A DNA stretch of 64,000 nt, from assembly GCA_033065855.1 (NCBI GenBank), contig JAVXUO010000372.1, forward strand, positions 62,001-126,000. Reading direction: 5' to 3'. This stretch comes from Escallonia rubra. Its lineage: Eukaryota > Streptophyta > Magnoliopsida > Escalloniales > Escalloniaceae. The notes beneath the pieces are model-generated. The model saw only the letters and a program-made list of their open reading frames with translations, did no database searches and was not told the origin of the DNA. Below are positions 31,927-45,560 of the stretch, in pieces. The translations under genes were made by a program, and so were the position numbers. The stretch's first letter is position 1; every line of letters starts with the position of its first letter.

Positions 31927-32600
31927 TCAATATTAAAATGAGACTTAATGAAAGATTAAATAGCATTATGAGAAACATGACCTTTAGCGACGGTCGATCG
32001 CAGTAACTAAAGCTAAAATGGTGGTCGGTAATCATCTTTATCGACCGCAAATGGCAGTCGCAAATCCGGTCGTTAGAGGCAAGGTCACTAATTGTTAGCG
32101 ACCACAGTTACTCTGTGATAGCCCAATTTAGCTTCCTCATTGATCAAACTTAGCCACTACTGCTACGTTTGCTAGATATTTTTGCAAATTAATTTAATTT
32201 TTTAGCTAGCAACTGCTTTGACCAATTTACCGACTGTAACAGTGGTCGTTAAATTTTTTTGCCAATAAATTTAATTTCTTTTTTAGCAACTGCTATGACC
32301 TATTAGTGACCGGAGAACGCGGTCGCTAAATGTTTTTGCATGCTTTATTTAGTGACTGATTATACCTATTTAGAGACCCATTTTACGGTCGCTAAATCTG
32401 TGTTCTGGATTTTTGAAAAACATGTATTTGGTAACAATACTGTGATAACCTGCTGTGCCTGATAGTTATATTATCAAATAATTAACATAATTCATTAAAA
32501 ACTCGTTTAACTAACAATCATGTCAAAGTGACAAATAAAAATGTCAAGTCTCTATTAAATACACATCGTCTTGAACCAAAAATAGATGAACGAGTCGAGT
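31927..32600. mobile_element. CACTA-like debris with GTCGCTAAA motifs, copy 2
   Basis: Aligns along its length with 15,511-16,190: the starts ATATTAAAATGAGACTT, the middle GTTAGAGGCAAGGT and the ends TTGAACCAAAAATAGAT correspond in order. It is rich in AGCGACC/GTCGCTAAA motifs. The second copy is in direct orientation, about 16.4 kb away. Confidence 0.6.
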
Positions 32601-33556
32601 AGTTTTAATTTTACACGCAGTTGAGATAATTTCACTTGTGATACAACCATCCAGATTGAACCACCCATATCAACAGACCTTGGCATTAAAAGACAAATCA
32701 AAGGATCTAACATTAAAAGGATATTATAGGTGTTAACCACTCGGTAGAAAGCAAATCTAGAGAATGGAGGATGTTAATGTTAAAAGGATATTATAGACAT
32801 TAACCACTCGGTAGAAAGCAAATCTAGAGAATGGAGGATGAGAAATTTAAAGGGAGATGGAGATCAAAGGTGAAGAGAGAAGGGAGAGGGAGAGGGAGAG
32901 GGAGAGAGAGGAGAAAAAGCTTACCTATCGGTGACGGTCGGAGGCAACGGTAATGACTGCAAAGTGTCATCGTGTGTCGACGGCGAAAGATGTAACGGCG
33001 GTGTTGATGGTGAACGCCTGGTCGTATGTGGATGACAAAAGAGAGAAGAATGAGACATATTGATTAAAGGGTAATGGGCACCCATTTGTAACTCATATAA
33101 ATTAATGGCTTAATGGGTTGCAATATTCTTGTCCCATTTAGACCAATGATCTAAATGGGTGGTTTTGGATCATTTTTAAGTGGGCGGGCTTGGACGGGTA
33201 AATGAGTTTGGGTTACAACCGCCATCCTTACTTAAAACAAACACATTTGGAAACAATATTTTAGAAAACACCAAGAAGTTCAAGGTTAAGATGTACTAGT
33301 AAATCTATTCTGAAATTTGAAATTTTAGGGCCAAAATTTCAAATTAGTGTATTTTGCACGTGTACAATTTGAAAGCATCTCATCTGTCCACATACATGCT
33401 AGTAAGACAACCCTCATCTAACGGACAAGAAAACATCCACGTCATCCATCCACATAAAAGCCCCAATCCAACATTAAGAAACCGCCTCTCTATTGTATAT
33501 AAAGTAAAAGAGTTAACTACTCGTCTGACCATTATAAAGATCCTCTCTATAGCATG
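32601..33556. other. Low-complexity intergenic DNA with a 62-bp tandem duplication
   Basis: About 62 bases ending GAATGGAGGATG are present twice in tandem at about 32,716-32,778 and 32,780-32,840. A GGGAGA purine tract follows at 32,880-32,915. No gene is recognised. Confidence 0.6.
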
Positions 33557-34290
33557 TCAACGATGAGAACTCGGGTTACAAGTATATCTCTTCAAATAAC
33601 AAATTGCACATGATATATCATATCTTGTACAATTAGTAAGATACATCATACATCCAATTATTTGAGCATACTTACGCTGAGACACTTTCACCCACATTTT
33701 CTCTAATTGAAAATTCGGATCGGAACGAGCAATTTCATCATTATTTTGTATCAATTTGATACCTAAAATCACATTGGAAGAACTTAAATATTTCATATTA
33801 AAGTTTCTAGATAGTCGCTTTAATAATATGCATATTGGTACCAAAGATAAGAATATTGTTTTAACATAAAAACAAAGGAAAATGCAAGCATGCTGATAGT
33901 TTGTCACATAAAAACATTTATAAGAATCATTTATAGCAAAGCTATTAGAATGAATAACTTCATCAAACTTTTCATTCTATAGTTTCCGGACTTGTTTTAA
34001 TCCATAAAGTGATTTAACAAGTGTACAAACTTTTCTCTCTTGGCCTTTTACAACAAAACCTTCTGGTTGGTCTATAAATTTTTTTCGTCCAGCTCACCAT
34101 TTAAAACCGCTGTTTTCACATCCATTTGATATATTTTTAAGTTATAAACGGAAGCAATAGCAATCGACGTCCTAATGACAAATATGCACATAATTGGCGA
34201 GTAAATATCAAAGAAATCTAATTCATTCCTTTTGATTAAAATCTTTGGCTTCAAGCCTAGCTTTAAAATTTTTGATTGTTCCATCTATTC
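33557..34290 (-). pseudogene. Ty1/copia reverse-transcriptase remnant
   Basis: The minus strand reads, in order, DFFDIYSPIMCIFVIRTSIAI then YNLKIYQMDVKTAVLNGELDEK (34,284-34,072), VKSLYGLKQ near 34,000, YVKTIFLSLV-like, then ILGIKLIQNND and YAQIIGCMMYLTNCTRYDIS (33,907-33,557). These are conserved blocks of the copia integrase-RT-RNase H polyprotein (RVT_2 family). Frames are broken and the YVDD box is lost. No LTRs are visible nearby, so it is an old fragment. Confidence 0.85.
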
Positions 34291-35158
34291 TAAGTTTCTT
34301 CCGAAAAAATCCATTTAGAGCCAATTGCCTTCCAAAAAATCTATTTACAACCAATTGCCTTACTGTTAGGAGGAAGATCAGAATGAACTCATGTATTATT
34401 AGACATGGTAGAGTTCATTTCCTATTTATTGCCTCTTTTCAAAAGGGTGCATCTAAAGAAGTCAAAGCTTCACTACAGGTCTTAGGATCCATCCAATCCA
34501 GAAGACAGCCTAGTTTTGGTTACAGATAATAGAGAAGGACCTAGAACAGAGAAATATTAAACCGGCCTCTCAAATCCAGTCCACAAATATTAATATCCTG
34601 CGTCAAAAGAGATTCAACTCTAAGGAGGCTTCTTGTCTGTAAGGCTGCTCAGACCCATGTTTGACAACATGTCTTCATATCCATAGCGATTTTGGAACTC
34701 CTGTCGAGAAGCGTCGCTAGTATCAAAACACGTTAGCCAAAAAATTTGACAAAACTATTCGCTTATATATATTCAATTGGATAACCCCATTCGCTTCAAA
34801 ATTTTTGTCTGCTTAACTTTGACTCTTTACAATTCTGCAAAAAGTTTTAACAGTAGAATTTTGAAGTGGCAGGAGAAGCAGTTAGCTAACTAAGTAAGGC
34901 AAATCTTTGTTGGAGAAGTACAATGAGCAAGGAAGAAAGGAAACATAGACGAAAAGGCCGAAAAACAGTCACCTTATGTACTCTATAACAGCAATTGGTT
35001 GTGATGCTACCTATTCCTGCCAATAATACCTCTCCATTTGCCGCCCCAGCCCCATACAGGGGAAACTATATCCAAGATAAAGAGATATTCATATCAGTGG
35101 GTCTTTTAGTGCGAAGTGGATGTCCATATAAATCTCCACATTCAACTGAAATTGCATA
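34291..35158. other. Intergenic DNA with one short unexplained open exon-like stretch
   Basis: On the minus strand at about 34,625-34,745 a clean frame reads TRFDTSDASRQEFQNRYGY then EDMLSNMGLSSLTDKKPP and a TAG stop. It has non-random, protein-like composition and could be the last exon of a lost gene. I do not recognise the family. The rest is AT-rich with no signal. Confidence 0.35.
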
Positions 35159-38100
35159 CTATTTACTAAATAAATTGGCAAGAGCATGGAAAATCACACC
35201 TTTCCAGTTAAAAGACTCCACGTTTCTCTCTACTGAGTGATCAGGGATTGGAATAAAAGGACAAAGATGACTGAGGCAGTAAAATCCTGGGCGCAATTGA
35301 CAGCCTGATAGATCTCCACCAATGGTGTCATAAGTAAAGTATTTATCATGGTTCTTGTTAGTTTCATTCTCCAGTTTGTCCTCACCCCCTCTTCCTTTTG
35401 GTACACGAAGTTGAAGCCACACTCCTTTACACAAAGAGGATTGAAGAACTCAAAGGAAACGGTAACCACATCCCCACTTTCCAATTGATTTTCAAACTTC
35501 CACTGGCTTAACCATGCCCAATCTTCCCCATCCTCCTCATATGCAGAGTATGTTGAGCCGTATACCCACGTCAGATCCTTGGTCTTATTCACGATCTAGT
35601 AATAACAACTTGTTTGCAGAAGGAAAGCAGCATGTACACAACAGATGTTCAAGCATCGGATTGTGAAATTCGCAAGTAAAGGCACAGTGAATGATATTGA
35701 TGATCCGTTGGTCTTTTCACTGAACCATTCTGGCATCACCTCTCTTGAGGGGACAAATGTGCTAAATATACCGAACTCATGAAATCCCTGTGCCATAGAA
35801 ATTGTCATGTCAATGTACACCAACCAGAAATCTCAAGTGTGGAGACTCCTAATGAAAGCTTTGCCGCCAAAACCAAGATGCAACAAATACTAACTACCAA
35901 TAAATTTCTCTTGTGCTGACACACGCACTAAACGTGATTCATGAAATCCCTATGCCAGGAACACTAATATCAACTGACACATGAGACATAGACAGAGGGT
36001 AAGGGAGAGCGTACCTGGATGGGTGACTTCCATCTTGCAACCGATACACTATCATAATAATCCACCTCTATATTTTTCAGAGATTCTACATCACGCAATC
36101 CCAAGCTGTTGATTGTTTCCTTGTCAACTTCCCATATATCTTCTCTCTTAACATAACCCTCTACTTCAGCCAGCTTTTTACAATCCCGTACTACTAGTTT
36201 GCGGATACTATGCCGAGGTGATAAAAATGATATTCTTTCCAGTGATGTATTATGCGATGCATACAACGTTGTTAAAGCATTCGGCAGACCTTCAATGGAT
36301 TGGAGCCTTGTAAAATGGTCTAAACAAAGAAAGTCAAGCCTATTTAAGCTTCTGATGCAATCTGGCAAGGTACATATAGGATTATGGCCTAGATCTAACT
36401 TCGCCAACGGGGACAGGTTACCAAAACTCTTGGGGAAAGAATCATCAGATAAGTTGCAGTTCCGAAAACTTAATTACACTAAGGAGCTTGATAAAGAAAC
36501 CAAAATGTTTGGTACACTTCTCTCGGGCTTTGAAACCCATGGCTGAAAAAAGGTGCGCCATGATTTCACTTCCCCTGTGGCGCTGGGTAATGGTTTTAAG
36601 GAAATGTTATTAGCTCGAAGCACGCTCAATGACTTCATCTTCCCCAATTCCACTGGAAGGTCAACCAGATTTGAGCAACCAGAGATGTTAAGTTCTTGAA
36701 GAAAGTTTAGCATACCAATGTTGCTTGGAAGTTTTTCAGACTTGTGCAATCTTCAAGATCTAAGAAATCAAGTCCCTTGAGCAATCCAATTGATTCACAA
36801 ACTTCAAGCAAACCCACGCAACCCTTAAGGATCAATTTCTCAAGATTAGGAAGTTTTGAGAAGTTGAAGGTTCTTGCAAGCCTTTGAGAATGGCTGAGAT
36901 CGTGTATCTTCAGAAATCCAAGGATCTAATAGTGAAAAAAAGAAAATGAATAAGAAGATTAGGATTTTTTAAAGCAAAAGCATATATAACTATTCACGAG
37001 ACCTAACATGGGAATGAGTAAACTTGAATATCACACCTTCGTTCCTTCCCAAAATTGTTTGAGTTTTCTATGACGCAAATGCAGTACGACCAAATTCTCC
37101 AGTGAAATGTCAATATGCACATATTCTAATGGGAATCCATGCCAACACAACCATCTTAATCTTCTCGGGAATTCGTCATAGTTTCCGGTGATCCGTACAT
37201 AGTTGAGTTGGAGTAGTTGTATATTCTTCATCCTTGCAAATGCATCAACATCCAATTCACCTTCCTTTGGAACTATTAACGTAGTTCTCATCCATTCCCA
37301 AGAAATTATGCTAGAAAAGGGTCGTTTCCGTGATGTGCCATGATCGACATTATCAGCAGTGAAAGCTAAACTATTTTTTTCTGAAACTTACTAGCATCAA
37401 GTATGAGGCCTTCAATTTTTTCAGTAACCTTATAAAGAAAAAAAGAAGGAGAGAAAAACATAAGATAAGCGACAACATTCTTACAAAGGATCATAAGTAA
37501 GAATGAAAGCTGAGAAGGGTAATTCTTACCAATTTTTCTTTTAGTACGTGTAAGGAATCCTTATGATGCCACAGTCTACTGCGCCTCCCAGGCTCCTTCG
37601 GCGATTCTTGGCGAACTATTTCTTTTCTCATATCTTGGATCAACTGATGCATCGGCTTGTTGCCTTGTTCAACGGTTAAGAGACACCGACCAATGAGACT
37701 ATCAATTCCGACGGTTGGATGCAAACCACACTTTTCAAGTATCTTAATTGTGTCGTCTTTTTTCTCTCCAATGAAGAAGCAAGCTATATGGAGGAAAGGT
37801 TTTTGTCATAGTCATCTTGCAAAGTATCGTAGCTTATTTCCAAGACCTTTTGGATATCAGCATGATGAACTTCTTCTAGTTTGCTCAATGCATCTTCCCA
37901 TACACCTATACGCTTTTACCTGATAGAAAAGAACCCAAAACTTGAAGAGCCAGGGGAAGCCCTTCACAACGCTTTACTAACCTTTCTGATTGCTTCACAT
38001 AGCCCTCTATTGGGTGGTCTTGTCCAAAAGCATGCAAGCTAAAAAGCTTCGAGGATTCATCACAACCTAAACATTTAACCCTATGCACCTCATGAGCTGC

Positions 38101-38625
38101 ATGAGCCCCAAGCAAGCCCTTTTTCTTGTTGTTAAGATTATTTTACTTCCCAGATAAAACACTCGTGTTCCAAGTAGTGCGTCGAATTGGTCAAGCTTAT
38201 CAACATCATCGAGAACAACAAGGACTCTCTTAGAACATATAGCCTGATTAATCTTGATTGAACCTTCACGAACATTGTATAGCCTTCCCTTTTCCCCCTT
38301 CAGAATATTGGAAATAACTTGATTTTGTAGTTCAAGTATGCCATTAATTTGTTCCGAGTGTTGTTTAACATTTGCAATAAAGTTGCTGCTGTCAAATCTA
38401 TGGAAGTTTAAGTTGTAAGCAATTTTGGCAATTGTGGTTTTTCCAATCCCGCCCATTCCATAAATGACAAGAATGTTAGCATCAACAGACCTGTCCTGTA
38501 ACCAAAGATTAATGTTTCTGACTCGAGAAGTGATTCCAACTTGATATTGGGGAACACACAAGACTCTGTGGTTTAGCTTATGTTCTGTAACACTAACAAT
38601 GTTTTGGATAAACTTTGACTCGTGC
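35159..38625 (-). pseudogene. TNL resistance gene: NB-ARC, LRR and C-JID exons
   Basis: In transcription order: the NB-ARC exon starts at 38,625 after a TTTTTGCAG acceptor (HESKFIQNIV), with P-loop MGGIGKTTIAK, kinase-2 VLVVLDDVD, RNBS-B GSKIILTTRK and GLPLALQVLG (about 37,950). A winged-helix segment ends RRSRLWHHKD (37,590). An LRR_3 block reads LRWLCWHGFPLEYV (37,150). LRRs run 36,900-35,970, and a C-terminal jelly-roll (C-JID) domain runs 35,823-35,230 (SREVMPEWFSEKTNGSSISF, WAWLSQWKFENQLESGDVV). Family knowledge: cytosolic/nuclear immune receptors; the C-JID helps recognise effectors. Frameshifts near 38,120, 37,800 and in the LRR and C-JID make it a pseudogene as read. The TIR exon lies at 47,024-47,161. 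Confidence 0.88.
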
Positions 38626-38645
38626 CTGCAAAAAGAACAGAGCAT

Positions 38646-39654
38646 AATTGAATGTAATCATTGCAATTTCAAAATTAGTTTGATGCAGAATTTTATTTAG
38701 ACTAGTAAGGATCATGTATTTTGCACGTTATATATAATAATTTGAAATAAAAATATTATGAATTTGGTGAAAAATACAATTGAAATTAATCGATATGATT
38801 ATTATAGTCAAACTATAACAATAAATCATTTGTTAACTGCTAATCAAATACTCAAAATATGAAAAGTTAATTAAACACTGTCTTACTTTCACGGCCAAAA
38901 TTTTTACGTCAATTATCACCAGTAATTTTTTTACTATTTATCAAACTTATTTCTTTCGTCACATTAAGTTACAGTTAAAGAGAATCATAATTATTTCATA
39001 TTATACCTTATTATCGAATGTACACTGATATTATAATTAGTCTCAAACATGTTCCACAAATATCTAACTTTCATAAAATACTACAAGATTGTATGTGCAG
39101 TAATAAAAGTAAAGAAAATGTTTAGAGATAATTTTCTGTAATATATTTTGATGGCATATATATAAGTCTAGGAAGTGAAATTAAGAAGAAGTTTGAATTA
39201 TAGTAAAGTGATATTAACAAAAGTTCAAAAATTAACCTCAAAAGGATTGTCGAAAGTAAAATGTCTAACGGGAAGAGGTTGTGACTATAACAAAGTTTGT
39301 AAAACAAAATGCTTTAGGAGCTTAAATGTTGCATCTTTAAAACCAAGAATCAAGCAAATTTAAGAGATTTAGCAGGACATATATAAAAACTGAACTACTT
39401 ATGCAACAAATTTAGTAGCCCTAATTTCAATGATCTTTTCAAAGTTTTTATTTTTTTATCTTTGCTTTTAGAGTTTTGACACTTTTTCGTGCAAGCAGCA
39501 CTACTAAAGTTTAAAATATCATCACTTAGGATTTTCAGTATCATTCGGTATCCATCTTGTTTCTTTTTGTACAGTGATGGCCATTTCTTGTAGCGATGAT
39601 TATTCAGGGTCAAAATATATCTTTATTTTCTTTTGGTAATGATCAAGTCTATTA
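38646..39654. other. AT-rich intron sequence, nothing recognised
   Basis: Very AT-rich. Short frames at 39,122-39,613 have no domain. Confidence 0.5.
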
Positions 39655-39965
39655 CTCTCTCTATCCTAAAAAAAGATTTATCATATTTCATTTTTGGGCG
39701 GTCACAAAAAATGACCAGTTTATAAGTTAAGAAAGATTATGCAGGTGTTTTTACATGTTTACCTTTTGTACACTTTTTGTTATTCAACTTTTCTCTCCAC
39801 ATTTAATCTTCCATCAACCCACTTCTCTTTCGTTAACCACTTTCTTCCTCCAGCCCCCCTCCCTCCCCCACTCCCGGGTAATAGAATGGGAAACTTATAA
39901 AATAAGACTCGTATCCTAAATAAGCGAGTAGTCAAATATGATCAAATAATTTGGGATGAAGGTAG
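39655..39965. mobile_element. Degenerate Stowaway-like MITE (candidate)
   Basis: It begins TACTCTCTCTATCCTAAAAA and ends GGGATGAAGGTAGTA, imperfect inverses with the Stowaway pattern and TA at the edges. The interior contains GACCAGTTTATAAG and ATGACC motifs shared with the MITE at 31,004-31,374. The right 45 bases are duplicated again at about 40,050-40,100. Confidence 0.5.
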
Positions 39966-40625
39966 TATAACTTTCATGCATCTCTTATTTTAAGATTAAA
40001 ATACATAGCAAGTTTTTTTTCATGCATAACTTTCATACATCTCTTATTTTAAGATCAAATAATTTGGGATGAAGGTAGTATAACTTTCATGCATCTCTTA
40101 ATATTTTAAGATTAACGTTTGAGTACAATTTGTCTAAAACTATGCTTAATCTTAATTGTACTTTCTTTTTTTCTAGTTTTCAATTAAAAAATCTATAGTG
40201 TATTCTAAATTTCTCTAGATAGTGTACTCTAAAATTCTCTTTTATTTTTATTTAGCACGACCTTGTTCATCTTAATTAGTACTATAATAAGGACTTTTAT
40301 TTTTAATACAGACTTATATGATAATACCAATCCTACTCGTCCAAAAAGTCTATATACGTGTGTGCCTGTGTGTGTCTTTTTGAAATCTATACCACAAAAT
40401 AAATGTGTGAAAATTTTATCAGATAATGGTAATGAACAAAGTAATTTCAATAATGTTTACAAACCTATGTTTTTTCACCCTATATTTATATATATATACA
40501 CATACAAACTCAACAAAAGTTTATCAAGAATAATTTCAGATCATTCATCAAATAAAGACATGTATCAAAATAAAAAGGGAAAAAATATTATCCATGACAT
40601 AATTTTGAGAGTTACGAAAATTATA

Positions 40626-41674
40626 GGCTTAATTGCACCCATGACCTTGAGGTTAGGGTAGAATTACATGCTTGTATATTAAGAGGAATAATAGCACTCA
40701 TGTCCGTTGACATAACGAAAATACAGAAAAATGAAAAGACCATAATGCGCATCACATAGGAACCCAATTCCTCAAATGTCATTCTCGTCCTTCCATCTCC
40801 TCATACAGCCCCACCACCATCACCCCTTTACACTTATTCAGCTTTAACACACACACACGCTCCCGCATATACACCCCCACAATCGACCGGAACTATAGCC
40901 ACAATCACGTCCCTCCATTATCGTGTTCTTCATCTTTCTGATCTTTCTTCAGCCTTCTCACCCCAATAAATTGTCACAACCTACTCACTTCAATCACTTA
41001 GAGCAAACCATCACGATTCAACAAATGAAAATGCGAATTTGGGGTTCCATATCTACAAGAATGTGGATAAGATTGTTGTTTGTGTTAACCCAACACCACG
41101 GTAGCTACTACCATTAACCACCACCAGAGCAACCTAGCTTTCACCACCATAAATCAACCCACCACTGCGTCCAATCAGCCCACCGTACCTCTACAGGCCT
41201 ACACACACACACACACACAATGTTATAGACGTATGACTGATTTGGCGGCTTTGAAATTTTGCATGTTTATATTGCTACCGATGATGTTTACAGTTGTGGA
41301 GGCATCTGGAAGGGGATGGGACGATGTGGAGGCCGACGTTCGCTGGCCCTGGGATAAGGCGGGTGAGTCTGAGCCAATTTGCCAACTTTCAGGTTGAGTG
41401 CTTGCCGAGAAAAGTGAGGTGGCGAGGTGTGTGTGTGTGGTGGGGGGGGGGGGGGGGGTGGATTGAAAGCCTAATTCAAAAAATTAGGATTTGTAAATTT
41501 TTATATACCTTGTAGATTAACATGATGCTAGTATTGACATTTAGAAAATATATATTGATGATATAAGCAAAAAAAATATTTTTTTTAATAGATTAATACG
41601 ACTTTACCTTTTAAAACTTAGTGTCATGATTGTAATTACACCTTAACCTTAAGAACATGAGTTACTTTTGATGT
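40626..41674. mobile_element. Relative of the 923-bp Mutator-like element
   Basis: The left end GGCTTAATTGCACCCATGAC then CTTGAGGTTAGGGT, and the right end ATTGTAATTACACCTTAACC, correspond to the ends of 16,421-17,343. GTCCGTTGAC also recurs just inside the left end of both. The interior is different (CACACA tracts and a G-run at 41,440-41,458). TIRs are decayed and no TSD is clear. Confidence 0.6.
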
Positions 41675-42839
41675 TGATAATTTTAAAGGTTATGTTTTGA
41701 TAGGGTTTTCTTCAAAAGTGTATAGAGTCTTAGCATCATATTCATAATAATGGATTAGATCCACTCTCACACTTGTCACTTAAAAATGCATTACTAAACT
41801 TTTAACCTCTTTAACAATATTATTTATATTGAGCCAAAAAATTGTAATTTAGTCTCACCTTCTTCAAAGTAAAAAATACACTTAATTGTTGTAAACCTTT
41901 TATTTCTAAAAAGGGTATTTTTTTAGCCATTTTAATCCCTTGAGATTATTTTATACGCTGGAGTAAGATCTTTACTCGTTTTAGTTATATTCATAGTCTT
42001 TAGTTACTAAAAGATGCATTAGTGAACCTTTTTAACGTCAAAATGTTTAAAATCAGCCAAAATGGTAGTAAATTAGCCTCACAGACACCTTTTTCACTCA
42101 CTCATACACATTAATAGCACACCAACTCACTTACACTCTTATTTCACTCATAGCAGCCCTCCATCTTCACACACTGCACACAAAACACCACAATCCACGC
42201 CTAACCCATTATACTTACGTACACACATATTCACCCATGAGACACACACTAACACACAATACAGTCCTTCACAAGCACCAGCAGTTTACATCTCTCTCCC
42301 ATTACCATGTTACACACACAAGTACCCATACATGCACTTCCACCTTCTCCTATCTCTTGTCATAAACCCATTTCACACACCTTAGTTACTCACACGTACA
42401 TATATATGTTGTATAATCCCACACACATGAAAACTCATTCTCATGCACACAGCACCAATGTCAGCCCCATGGCTACTCCTCGCACAACACACGCTTTACA
42501 CCACAAACACACACATAATCACTCTCTCGTGGCTCACCCAAGACTCACACAACCCCACGCTTAGAGCAGCGATTTATGTTCACATTTCCCTCATAAATCC
42601 ACACCCAAAACAACATACACACCTCTTGCACCATGACCCGCTCCCCAACGAGTGAGATCTGCTTCTTGTTTTAACATACACTACACACACCCTCACAACA
42701 CACACACTCACATTCACACAACCGCACAACACTACACACCATAACATTCACCATAACACACAAATACCCACACACACTTATGCACAAAAACACCAGGTGG
42801 GCGAATTTTCCATCTCCAAGGAAAAACACTCTTATCCCC
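41675..42839. repeat. CA-rich low-complexity DNA
   Basis: From about 42,080 the + strand is dominated by CACACA, CATACAC and ACACAC-like words with no strict period. The same composition resumes at 45,734, so it was one tract before the LTR element inserted. Open frames here are compositional. Confidence 0.7.
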
Positions 42840-43030
42840 CGTTAATGTAAAATTGTTATGTTAATATAGGTCCATAGGTCCTAGATAAGCTAGGCTCCTC
42901 CTCTCCACTCAATCCTCTCATTCTGCTCTATAAATGGAGCTTTATGTACACCATTTCAATTACACCAAGAAATGCAAGATTACTCTCATTTCTACCGTGC
43001 TTCTCTCTTCCTCTCTAATATCCTGTAACA
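42840..43030 (+). repeat. 5' LTR (191 bp)
   Basis: Contains a TATAAATGG box (CTCTATAAATGGAGC) giving a likely promoter. It is about 20 bases longer than the 3' LTR because of a CTCCTCCTCTCCACTCAATC insertion. Confidence 0.9.
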
Positions 43031-43043
43031 TGGTATCAGAGCC
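43031..43043 (+). other. Primer-binding site TGGTATCAGAGCC
   Basis: Immediately follows the LTR. Matches the 3' end of plant initiator tRNA-Met as used by many copia elements. It is not a tRNA gene. Confidence 0.85.
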
Positions 43044-44769
43044 ACCACTGGTGGTGGTCTCTTGGACTCAGGCCACCATCGGTAACCACCGGTCCACTCA
43101 CCTGACACCACCAGTTCTCACCCAGACCACCGGACCACCATGCCCACCACCACCACCAACTCAAAATCTGAAACTCCATGTCTCAATCACCAAAATCAAC
43201 ACCTGTAACCACCACCCACAACCTCCATTACCATGCCACCAACACTTGTAAGAACCACAAACCCACCATCTGTTCTCTCACCTTTTGCATCTCACCAACA
43301 CCTGTAAGCACTGGCGACACCATCGCTATCTGACCGGCTCAAAATTCTGACCCACAATCTGCCATGACTGAACATCTGGAAACAACCAACCAATCTGCCA
43401 CGATCTGCCGCTGTGTCACCACCTTATTGTCGCCGTGTCACCACCTTATTGCCGCCGTGTCACCACCGTGTCACTCCAGAACCACCAAATCACCTAATCA
43501 TCACCCGCACATGGCCTCACCCCAATTACCCACGGCCTGAAATTACAGTATAACCCCAATCACCACCAGCCTCAACCCCACAACTTCACGCAAATCACCT
43601 CCGGCGTCGGTCTCATCACAATACCGCCGGCGTCCCTGTCGCCACCGGCTTCAACACCAAATCACCACAACCCCACGGCTACACCCCAGCACCGCCGGCG
43701 GTCAGATCGTCCACCAAAACAACCTCCACCACCGTCGATGTCCAGATCGGCATGTACACCCGGCGATCTACCTCAAAACCAAGCACCATCCATTGCCGGC
43801 GGTGACCCAAAACCACCACCACTGTCGATGTCTAGATCGGCACTTACCGTCCTCATCCACTACCGGCATCAATATCCAGCACCGCTGCATTGGTCACTCA
43901 CAACCACTACTTCACCGCCTGACAAACCGGCGTAGACCGTCGCCGACCACCCACCACCGCCAGATTCGGCCGAATCTCAACCGGCATAAACCCGTCGCCG
44001 ACCACCACCAGGGCCACACCACCCGCCACGATCGACATCATCATCGCGGCGCCGTACCGCGGCGTATCCGCCATGTTTGATGCCCACTTTTCTGCTACTC
44101 TTATGTGAAACCCATTTTTGTCTCTCAAAGTTATTCTCAGCTGGTTCACACTTAAATCTTTCCCCGGTTTCCTAATTACTTATACAATTAGTACAGTGGC
44201 TCTCTTTCACTAAAATAAAAATAAAAATGAAGAGAGTGTTAATTTTCGGTAATTACTAACACATTAAAGTTAAAGAATCGGACCATTTATTTCACGACCA
44301 AAACCCACACCACCAGTCCACCACTATTCTGGACTTCCACCACTAGTACACTTTCCACTCACGGGTTAGGATTTTACCGTCTATGCACAACCAGTCCCAA
44401 CCATCGGCAATCACTCACACCCATCACTATCATGACCTCCGCGACACCATCATCGAGCCAGACCTTCTGTCACGCCACCGTCTTTGCATCTCCACCATGT
44501 CGAAGATTTGGACCCACATCACCGCCATCGCGGTTCTGTACAAACTAGACCCACATCACTGTCACTTACCTCGCATGGTCACAACCTCCCTGTCACATTT
44601 TGCGTCTTCCTCATCTTTGGTAATATTGCCAACTCTGTTGTTCATCCAACTTCTCCATTGTATCCGTTGAACGAATAGGGGAGAGAGAGGTTAGACAAAA
44701 ATTGTTCGGGGGTGAAAGGTGAGATAGGAGCGAGGATAGAAAGATACAAGAGATATCCGAGGGCAATGT

Positions 44770-45380
44770 TCACCAAGGTCGTTGGACCTAAACCCCGGGA
44801 TGCCAGGAATCATGCCAAGACCCTCACTCACCCTGGTCGTTGGATCTCAATCCCGAGATCACCAGGAATCATGCCAAAGACCCTCACTGATCATGGTCGT
44901 TGGAACTCAACCCCGGGATCAACGGGAATCATGCCAAGACCCTTATTCACTATGGTTGTTGGAACTCAACTCCGGGATTGCCGGGAATCGTGCCAAGACC
45001 TTCATCCGTGATCTTCAGGTCACAGTCGTCAGATTTCTCATATGGGATTACTGGACATCATCAGCCTAAGATTTTAGGTCTCTTGGTTACCAGACCTTAC
45101 TTGGGATTAGAATTTACTCTGGGACCTTTATTTACTTGGGTCACTCGGAATCTTTGTCACCAGAAAACACCCCAGGACCTCCAATCTTTCGGTCGCTGGA
45201 TATGTCCTCTCTGATTACCAGAAACTGCCCCAGGACCTCTAATTCCTCGGTCGCTGGATCTGTCTTCTCGGATCACCAGAAATCGCCCCAGGACCTCTAA
45301 TTCCTCGATCGGTGGATCTGTCTTCAAGGATCACCCGAAACTGCCCTAGTATCTCCAATCTCTTGGTCGCTGGATCTGTA
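44770..45380 (+). repeat. Degenerate ~55-60-bp tandem repeats in the LTR element
   Basis: Units share GGTCGTTGGA(A/T)CTCAA-CCGGGAT-GGAATCATGCCAAGACC on the left and GGTCGCTGGATCTGTC-GATCACCAGAAA-CCCCAGGACCTC on the right, about eleven units in all. Confidence 0.8.
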
Positions 45381-45560
45381 CTTTGTATTCATCGGTAGCC
45401 GCATCAGAAACAATTGATTTACTCAGGCATCACTTGGATCATTTGTGTTACTTCAGGATACTACATTCTTAATGCTCTGAAGAGTCGTCATTCAGAGCAC
45501 CGATCATTAACCTCCAAACTTAAGTTGGTTTCATGTCGACCACCTTAAGTTTGAGGGGGA

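Noticed and set aside
43031..43043. tRNA gene fragment
   Set aside because: The match is a retroelement primer-binding site next to an LTR; no cloverleaf can be drawn around it.
42307..44678. His/Thr/Pro-rich small proteins
   Set aside because: CACACA and CCACCA low-complexity DNA gives open frames in several phases; no start context or domain supports coding.
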